A DNA stretch of 64,000 nucleotides, taken from positions 781,397 through 845,396 of the forward strand of contig RQSC01000032.1 of the NCBI GenBank assembly GCA_013416795.1, read 5' to 3'. Source of the stretch: Prasinococcaceae sp. CCMP 1430 (Eukaryota; Prasinodermophyta; Palmophyllophyceae; Prasinococcales; Prasinococcaceae). Each line of letters opens with the position of its first letter. Position 1 is the first letter of the stretch. Position numbers and translations under genes: made by a program. Below are positions 57,632 through 64,000 of this stretch, one piece after another. The notes under the pieces are model-generated. The model was not told where the DNA came from, made no database searches, and was given only the letters and a program-made list of their open reading frames with translations.

Positions 57632-59653
57632 CCCGGGGCCCAGTGGATGGTGTCGGGGCCCGCGAAGGGGCCGATCTGCGAGCGCGGCATTCCGCGCAGC
57701 TCCATGCGCAGCTCGTCGCTGGGCTCCTCGCCATCCATGAGCGTCACGTAGGCGTAGATGGCCTGGCCCTTCACGGGGTGCTCCACGCCCACGACCGCGG
57801 CCTCGGCGCACTTCGGGTGCAGCACGAGCGCGCTCTCCACCTCGGCGGTGCCAATGCGGTGGCCAGACACGTTGATGACGTCGTCCACACGGCCGGTGAT
57901 CCACAGGTTGCCGTCGGCGTCGCGGCGCGCGCCATCGCCCGAGAAGTAGTAGCCCTTGCAGGGCGCGAAGTAGGTGGTCTCATAGCGCTCGTGGTCGCCG
58001 TACACCGTGCGCATGGCCGAGGGCCACGAGCCCTTCATGCACAGCAGGCCCTCGGCCTCGCCCTCGACCTCGTTGCCCTTCTCGTCGATGAGCACCGGGT
58101 TGGCGCCGAAGAATGGCGAGCGCGCCGCGCCGGGCAGCTGCGGCCCAACGCCTGGCAGCGGCGTGAGCATGTGCCCGGCGGTCTCGGTCTGCCACCAGGT
58201 GTCCACGATCGGGCAGCGCTTGTCGCCGACGACCTCGTAGTACCAGCGCCACGCCTCGGGGTTGATGGGCTCGCCGACGGTGCCCAGCACGCGCAGGCTC
58301 TCGCGCTTGGAGCGCGTGACGAAGTCGTCGCCCATGCTCATGAGCGAGCGGATGGCCGTCGGCGCCGTGTAGAACGCGCTGACGTTGTACTTGTCGATGA
58401 CGTCCCAGCACCGGCCCGCGTCGGGGTAGCTGGGCACGCCCTCGAAGACCACCTGGCTGGCGCCGTTGAACATGGGGCCGTACGCCAGGTACGAGTGGCC
58501 CGTGATCCAGCCGCAGTCGGCCGTGCACCAGAACACGCCCTCCTTCTGCTGCTGCTCGTTCCAGTCGAAGACGTATTTGAAGGTGGTGGCCGTGTACACC
58601 ATGTAGCCGCCGGTGGTGTGCAGCACGCCCTTGGGCTTGCCCGTCGAGCCCGAGGTGTAGAGCAGGAACGAGGGGTGCTCCGAATCAACCCACTCCACCT
58701 CGCTCTCCTCGGGCTGCGCCGCGACGGCCTCCTGCCACCATGCGTCGCGCCCCTCCACGAAGCCCGCGTCGGCGCGCGCCATCGCGCGCTCGTTGTCGTA
58801 GCACAGGCAGTGCCCCACGGGCTTGCCCTCCTTCTCGCAGATCTCCATGGCCGCGTCGGCGATGCTCTTGAGGCCGATGGACTTGGGCCCGCGCTTGACC
58901 CCCGTGCAGGTGAGCAGCACGTTGGCCTCGGAGTCGATGATGCGGCTGGCGAGCGCCTCGGCGGAGAAGCCGCCGAAGACCACGCTGTGAACAGCGCCGA
59001 TGCGCGCGCACGCCAGCATGGCGATGGGCAGCTCGCAGATCATGGGCAGGTAGATCACCACGCGGTCGCCCTTCTTGACGCCCACCGAGCGCAGGTGGTT
59101 GGCCAGGCGGGACACGGCGACCTGCACCTCGGCGTAGGTGAACTTCATGTCCTCGTCCACGTCGTTGCCCTCCCAGAAGAAGGCCACCTTGTCGCCGTTG
59201 CCGGCCTCGACGTGGCGGTCGACGGCGTTGTAGCAGAGGTTGGTCTCACCGCCCTCGAACCACTTGATGTCGATGGGCCCCTTGGTGACGTCCATGTTGT
59301 TGTCCGGGCAGCACACCGACGCGGGCTTCTTGTGCCAGTAGAACTCGTCGGCGATGCGCCCCCAGAAGGCGTCCGGGTCGTCGATGGACTCGCGCCACAT
59401 GGCCTCGTACTCCTCCTTCGATCCCACCAGCGCCGTCTCGGCGAACCCCTCGGGCATGGCCACGTAGTCGTGCGCCGCCGCCGCGACCTCGCTGCTCGTC
59501 GCCGCGCGCGCCGTGCACGCTTGCCTACTTCGCAGGCCCCGTCTGGAAGCCCCACTGAATCCCCGACGACGACACCCACCAACGTGCTGCCCCCAGGCGA
59601 GAGCTGCAACGGTGGCTGCGGCGTGCAGCGCCCTTCGGGCTGTTGGTGTGACG
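57490..59653 (-). CDS. ACS: Acetyl-CoA synthetase, 5' end cut at a gap
   Basis: About 720 codons are open up to the N. The mature part starts near YEAMWRESIDDPDAFWGRIADEFYWHK and carries all AMP-forming signatures: FLLYTSGSTGKPKGVLHTTGGY, WCTADCGWITGHSY, TWWQTETAGHM, YYFSGDGARRDADGNLWITGRVDDVINVSGHR, and TRSGKIMRRVLRKIA with the acetylatable catalytic Lys. About 65 residues before it (ARRALHAAATVAALAW..., Arg/Ala-rich) look like a plastid or mitochondrial presequence, but no Met is found before the gap, so the initiation codon is missing. It activates acetate to acetyl-CoA for lipid synthesis. It is arranged divergently from MsrA. Confidence 0.95.
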
Positions 59654-59654
59654 N
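59654..59654. other. Single-N assembly gap
   Basis: One N lies between the 5' ends of divergent acetyl-CoA synthetase and MsrA. Both lack their starts, and MsrA also lacks its catalytic motif, so more than one base must be missing. Confidence 0.7.
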
Positions 59655-60063
59655 AGGCGTCACCGGCCACGCCGAGGCGGTACAGGTCGTGTACGACCCG
59701 GCCGAGTGCACTTACGAGGACCTGCTGGACGCGTTCTTCCACAACATCGACCCCACGACGAAAGACAGACAGTTCGTGGACGCTGGCACGCAATATCGCT
59801 CCGCAATTTTCTACCAGGGCGATGGCCAGAGGGACGCCGCGCTCGCCGCTATCTCCAAGCTCGACGCCGCTGGCGTGTTCGGCGCTCCTATCGTCACTGA
59901 AGTCGTTGCGGCCACGCCGTTCTATGCTGCAGAAAACTATCACCAAAATTACTACGTGACGCACAAGCAGCGCTACGGCGTGTACCGTTCGCTCTCTGGC
60001 CGCGACGAGTACATCCAGCAGACATGGGGCGTCGACTATTGGCAGAAGCATCACCACGACTAG
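59655..60063 (+). CDS. MSRA: Peptide methionine sulfoxide reductase A, 5' truncated
   Basis: The frame from the gap encodes GVTGHAEAVQVVYDPAECTYEDLLDAFFHNIDPTT, then RQFVDAGTQYRSAIFY and a C-terminal ENYHQNYY...RYG region, all diagnostic of MsrA. About 60 N-terminal residues are missing, including the GCFWG catalytic motif; whether it holds Cys or Sec (as in Chlamydomonas MsrA) cannot be seen. The enzyme reduces Met-S-sulfoxide. The GCWC-like residues just before the N come from antisense acetyl-CoA synthetase sequence. The stop lies 28 bp before the GST start. Confidence 0.92.
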
Positions 60064-60091
60064 AGAGAGGTTTTCTTGCGTGCGTGGTGTA

Positions 60092-61352
60092 ATGTACAGG
60101 TCGCTCTCTCATCTGGGCCTGACCAGAGCCGCCATGAAGTGGCCCTGGCCTCCAGTGACCAGCCAAGCGCGCGCGCTCGCGTCGGCGGCCGCGGCCGCCG
60201 TGCCGCGGCTGACGTACTACTCGGCGTGGTTCTGCCCGTACGCGCACCGCGCGACCATCGCGCTGTCGTACCACGAGCGGAGCGTGAAGAGCGACTGGGT
60301 GGAGTCACTTGGCTGGGAGCGGAGGCCGACCGAGGACGCAAACACGCGTGCGCAGGGCGGCGAGCCGGCGCATGAGAACTGGTACCACTGGAAGAGCCCG
60401 GGTGAGCCCTCACCCTTCCCCTCCCCACCCCTCCCGCCCCGCGCGCGTGCGCGAGCCGCCGCCGCCGCCGTCAGCGCTCGCGCCTGCATCCGCAAAACGA
60501 AGCGCAGGCTCGCAACGCTGACACGCGGGCCCGCACGCGCACGCGACCCGCGGCATTCGCCACGCAGATTTGCTCAAGGCCAATCCGGAGGGCCTCATTC
60601 CCACGCTCGTCGACGAGAAGGGACGCGCCGTGCACGAGAGCCTGGTGACCATCGAATATGTCGACGAGCTCGCCGCGCGTAGCGGCGACCCCGCAGAGCG
60701 CGCGACGCCGCTGCTTCCGACCGACCCGGCCGAGCGCGCGCGCTGCCGGCTGGCAATGGACTGGGTCAACAGAAAGCTCTGCTCGCCGTACTACACAATG
60801 CTGGTGCGCACGGACCCGGGCGAGCGGCGCGCGGCCTTTGACACGCTCCTCGAGGACATCGCGACCTTCAGTCGGGACCGCCAAGGCACTTTCTACTGCG
60901 GAGACACCCTCTCCGCCCCAGACGTTGCGTTCCTCCCGTGGGCGTCGCGCTTTTACATCCTGGAGCACTACCGCAACTTCGTCATCCCCGACGAAGGCGA
61001 CCTCAAGGGCTACCACGAGTGGCTGCGCGCCGCGCTCGCGCTGCCCGAGGTCGCTCGCACAATGCCTGATCGCGCGCGCTATCTCGAGCACATCGGTCGC
61101 TACGCCGACGCGTCGGCGAGGTCCAAGGTGAGCCCCGACGCGCTCGCGCCCAGTTGCCCTCCGTGCTCGAGTACGAGCGCGAATTGGCGAGCTGTCTGCC
61201 GACTCGATCGCGGGACTGACACACGCGCCTGCGCATTTCCCCCCCGCCCTCCCTTTCCGCGTGCCTCCCGCTGGCCCCCTCGCCGCGCCCGCCAGGTGGC
61301 CAATGCCGTGCGCTCCGGCCGTGCGGCGCACGACCTGCAGCGCGACGACTGA
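60092..61352 (+). CDS. Omega-like glutathione S-transferase, three exons
   Basis: Exons 60092-60401, 60568-61127 and 61296-61352 join in phase (donors GTGAGC) and give 308 residues. An N-terminal leader (MYRSLSHLGLTRAAMKW..., about 37 residues) suggests organelle targeting. The thioredoxin-like half has SAWFCPYAHRATIALSY, with the catalytic Cys48 of omega/lambda/DHAR-type GSTs, and NPEGLIPTLVDEKGRAVHESLVTIEYVDE, the glutathione-binding cis-Pro and ES. The C-terminal half has GDTLSAPDVAFLPWASRF, the N-capping GST_C motif. The last exon encodes only 18 residues. The start is 28 bp past the MsrA stop on the same strand. Likely activities are thiol transfer or dehydroascorbate reduction. Confidence 0.88.
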
Positions 61353-61586
61353 AGCTCGATGCGGAGGAGCGCGCCGCTCGAGCCGTGCGCGCCTAGGGAC
61401 GTGTGCCGGCTCCAGCCCAGGCGCGAGGCCGCGCATAACGCTTCTAAATAATTTGGAGTAACTGTGTCAAACGCGGCAGCAGTGGCAGCGCCCTGCGCCC
61501 CGCCCGCAGTCGCCCCTGCCACAGTGCGCCCGCGGCGCGCTGCCGCAGCGCGCGGTTGGCCCGCGGCAAGCGGCGCTCGCGCGACG

Positions 61587-63146
61587 ATGGCCGGCGGCGA
61601 CAACGCGCGCAACGGGCAGGCGAGGGCGCACGAGTACGCGCGTGCAGCCGCGGCCGACGCGGCCGCGGCCGCGGAGGCTGCGGCGCTGGCGCTGGAGGGG
61701 CTCACTGGCGTGCACTCATCGACCGCTGCGCAGCCAGTTGCGTGCAAGCCCGCGCCGGCGGGCAGCGGCAGCGACGCGAAGGTGAGCGCAGCTTGTCGCT
61801 ACACGATGCGCCCGCGCTCGCGCGGGCGCCTTCAGCCCGGGCCGCCCACTGACGGTAGCTCACGCGCTCGTGCCTACCTTGCCTCTGTCCTGCGCGCGGC
61901 TGCGGCCATCTGCCCTGTCCGGCCCGAGCGCAGTGGGACCGGTCGTCCGAGGGCAATCCGGAGCTCAAGGCCATTCTCGAGCGCGTCGCCATCAACGGCG
62001 AGGTCATGGCGGCCGTCTCAAACAAGGCCCTCATCACGGAGGATGGGAAGTACGGCATGCTCGAAACGTTTGTCACCAACGTGAAGCGAGCGGGCGTCAC
62101 CAACTTCGTCCTGATCGCGCTGGACGATCACACGCACAACGCCATGAAGGCGATAGGTGTCGAGTCGTGGCGCGCGCACACTGAGACGCTGCTCAAGGTG
62201 CGCACGCGCACCGCTGGGCGCGCCGTGATCCCCTTACCCCGCCTTCCTCTCTGCGCGTGCTTGGCCGCTGACGTTGCCGTCCCGCTGACCCCACGCACGC
62301 TGCGGTGCGCCCCCGCCCGCGACCTGCCCCGCGCAGGATCGCGAGGCCTCCAATCACGGCATCTCGGGCCTCAAGTTTCAATTCATCCGACAGTTCCTGC
62401 TGCTCGGGTACAGCGTGCTTCTCTCAGACGTGGACATCGTCACTCTGCAAAATCCCTTCCAGTTCTTGCACCGCGACACCGACGTTGAGGCGCTCAGCGA
62501 CGGCTTCGACGACCGCACGGCCTACGGCTGGAACGACGGCATCGATGACCCCTCCATGGGATGGGCGAGATACGTGGCCACCATGCGCATCTACGTCATG
62601 AACTCGGGACTGGTGCGTGCGCCTCTCGCCGCTTCGCCCTGCGCGCGCGTGGCGCGTGCACACGCGGCTGCCGCTTCGCATGGAGTGCACGCGCGGGCGG
62701 CGCCCGCCTGGTCGCGCCTGGCGTGCACCCCTGTGCGCTGACGCGCCTGTCCACGCGACCTGCCCCGCCAGTTCTACGTGCGCCCGAGCGAGCGCACGGT
62801 GCACCTCATGGACCGCTGCACGGAGCAGCTCGCAACCAAGGGCGGCTGGGATCAGGTGGTGTTCAACGAGATGATCTTCTACCCGTCGCATGGTAAGTTC
62901 CAGGGCACGCACATCTCGACGCGCATCATGGACATCCACGACTTTGTCAACTCGAAGACGCTCTTCAAGTACATGCGCAAGGACCAGCGCTGGAGGAATC
63001 ACAAGCCGGTCATGGTCCACGTCAACTATCACCCAGACAAGTGGGATCGCATGAAGGCGATCGTCAAGCGCTACGTCGACGGCGACACGACCGCGCTCAA
63101 CAAGTTCCCCAACGGGTCATGTCCCAACGACGCGCCCAAGTGCTAA
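61587..63146 (+). CDS. GT77 nucleotide-diphospho-sugar transferase (RRA/XEG113 arabinosyltransferase-like), four exons
   Basis: Exons 61587-61781, 61934-62197, 62337-62612 and 62772-63146 join in phase 0 at GTGAGC or GTGCG donors, giving 369 residues. Domain landmarks are [70 protein letters not shown] (DxD at D184 and D186), [35 protein letters not shown] and [15 protein letters not shown]. These match plant RRA extensin arabinosyltransferases closely. No membrane anchor is seen after the chosen ATG; the frame is open upstream to about 61464 but without an ATG, so the true start may be on an upstream exon. Confidence 0.9.
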
Positions 63147-63290
63147 TCACAAGGGGCCTGCCCAATGCGACCCCACTGCCACGAACCCCTTTCTTCCCCA
63201 TACCGCGCGTGAGGCAGGGCCCGCCCACGTGCATCATTAATGTGACATCTTAGTGTACAACCCACTGGGGGCAGCGGTCGCGATGGCGGT

Positions 63291-64000
63291 CTACGCGGCC
63301 GCCTTCGCCGCGCTGGCCGCGTAGTTGGGCAGCTCGACGTCCGTGCGATCCTCGATGACCTGGATGCACTCGCTGACGCTCGCGCCGCGGTCCATCGCAA
63401 GAGCGAGCTCCTTGTGGACATCTTTGAACTCGCGCAGCAGCAGCACCGTCGCGAGCACCGCCCAGCGCACCTGCTTCGTAGCCTTCGACTGGTCGAAGCC
63501 GAGCGCCCTGAGCAGCCCGTCGAGCTGCGCGACGTCCGCGCTGCCGCCCTCCGCGCGCCCGAACGTCATCACCTCCGCCGCGATGCCCGCGAGCGCCACG
63601 CACGCGTACCTGTCGAGGTCGCTCGACTGCAGCTTTCCCTTGCTCACGGAGCGCTGGAAGTCGCCGTCGCAGAACAGGCAGCCCGCCTGCACGCGCAGCG
63701 CCCCGTACGTGCGCAGCGCGTCCCAACCGCTCAGCGTGTAGCCCCTCGGGAGGATGCCCACCAGGTACGCCACGAGGAAGTGGCCAGCCTCGTGCGCCGC
63801 GACGCGCTCGCGATAGCCACTCGCCGTGTAGCGCGCCAGCGAGTCGAGCACGAGCGCGCCGCCCGCCCCGCCGTAGGCCACCGTGTCGACGCCCAGCGCG
63901 AACAGGAAGGCGGAGCCGTCCACCGCAACCTGCTCGGGGGACAGGCCGAGCGCGACGGTCGCGCCCAGCGAGGCGGCCGCCAGCGAGTAGCCGATCGTGC
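63291..64000 (-). CDS. Plastid M41/FtsH-related HEAGH protein, 5' end beyond the window
   Basis: The frame is open from the stop at 63291 to the right edge (236 codons). ERVAAHEAGHFLVAYLVGILPRGYTL contains the zinc-binding HExxH (near 63777-63794). QAGCLFCDGDFQRSVSKGKL, CVALAGIAAEVMTFGRAEGGSADVAQLDGLLRALGF and QVRWAVLATVLLLREF follow. This is the plant stress-regulated protein family related to the FtsH peptidase domain but lacking the AAA module. Hydrophobic sequence before HEAGH (SLGATVALGL, LFALGVDTVAYGG) may form membrane helices. The function of the family is not well established; a thylakoid or envelope location is likely. Confidence 0.8.
   Translation of the reverse strand, partial: TIGYSLAAASLGATVALGLSPEQVAVDGSAFLFALGVDTVAYGGAGGALVLDSLARYTASGYRERVAAHEAGHFLVAYLVGILPRGYTLSGWDALRTYGALRVQAGCLFCDGDFQRSVSKGKLQSSDLDRYACVALAGIAAEVMTFGRAEGGSADVAQLDGLLRALGFDQSKATKQVRWAVLATVLLLREFKDVHKELALAMDRGASVSECIQVIEDRTDVELPNYAASAAKAAA

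Noticed and set aside
59630-59653. GCWC-like residues before the gap as the MsrA active site
   Set aside because: This sequence is the antisense of the acetyl-CoA synthetase leader, lacks the FWG context, and about 60 residues of MsrA would still be missing.
57643-60063. An 806-codon plus-strand ORF antisense to acetyl-CoA synthetase and running into MsrA
   Set aside because: The antisense part has no domain and is Arg/His/Gly-rich as expected from GC bias; only the part after the N at 59654 is MsrA.
1-64000. tRNA, rRNA, CRISPR, insertion sequences or bacterial operon features
   Set aside because: I found no TTCGANTC-centred tRNA fold, rRNA-like sequence, spaced direct repeats or transposase; eukaryotic introns make bacterial features unlikely.

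Overview
This window is nuclear DNA from a GC-rich, gene-dense photosynthetic microalga. Evidence for a eukaryote: GT-AG introns of about 100-350 bp with GTGCG or GTGAG donors, an ER retrieval receptor, EMC1, chromatin factors (IES6/YL1-type, UAF30-type, an ADA1-like protein, a Ki-67-like protein) and an eukaryotic SECIS element. Evidence for a plastid: a UbiB/ABC1K kinase, a plastid-type M41-like protein, an OPR/Tbc2-like RNA-binding protein and a starch-binding-module protein with a transit-like leader. The mix of P2X receptor, selenoprotein, GT77 and OPR families fits a haptophyte-like or prasinophyte-like alga; the sequence alone does not settle the lineage. Five single N bases (422, 1192, 39190, 46646, 59654) behave as collapsed assembly gaps, because genes beside most of them are cut off in mid-domain.

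Layout. 1-1.5 kb: three gene fragments (N-myristoylated ankyrin protein, hybrid histidine kinase, unknown N-terminus) separated by gaps. 2-16 kb: WDR3/Utp12, an ABC1K kinase with an odd N-terminal domain, a P2X ATP-gated channel, EMC1, the spliced KDEL receptor and a spliced cytochrome-b5 protein. 16-31 kb: an unknown polytopic membrane protein with a frameshift, a DEK_C-SWIB protein, an ADA1-like nuclear protein, an MFS transporter, a spliced secretory protein of glycosyltransferase type and a METTL21-type methyltransferase. 30.5-35.4 kb is the most interesting part: a DsbA-family selenoprotein with an in-frame TGA, a CxxU motif and a recognisable SECIS, divergent from a Ki-67-like protein (FHA, RVSF, TPKAA repeats) that ends in a PHD finger. 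35-46 kb: a YVH1-type zinc-domain protein, an IES6/YL1_C protein, PLPBP/YggS, a mitochondrial carrier, a secreted permuted-papain-like protein, DPH6 and a CBM20-CBM48 protein. 46-64 kb: a truncated LSD1/PAO-type amine oxidase, a 1892-residue OPR-like protein, a sulfotransferase, a D-lactate dehydrogenase with a frameshift, acetyl-CoA synthetase, truncated MsrA, an omega-like GST, a GT77 glycosyltransferase and a partial M41-like plastid protein.

Genes are packed closely, often head-to-head with intergenic distances below 300 bp. Functional themes are ER and secretory biology (EMC1, KDEL receptor, GT77, sulfotransferase, secreted proteins), thiol/selenol redox (selenoprotein, MsrA, GST) and chromatin or nucleolar functions (WDR3, Ki-67-like, IES6, SWIB, ADA1-like, LSD1-like).
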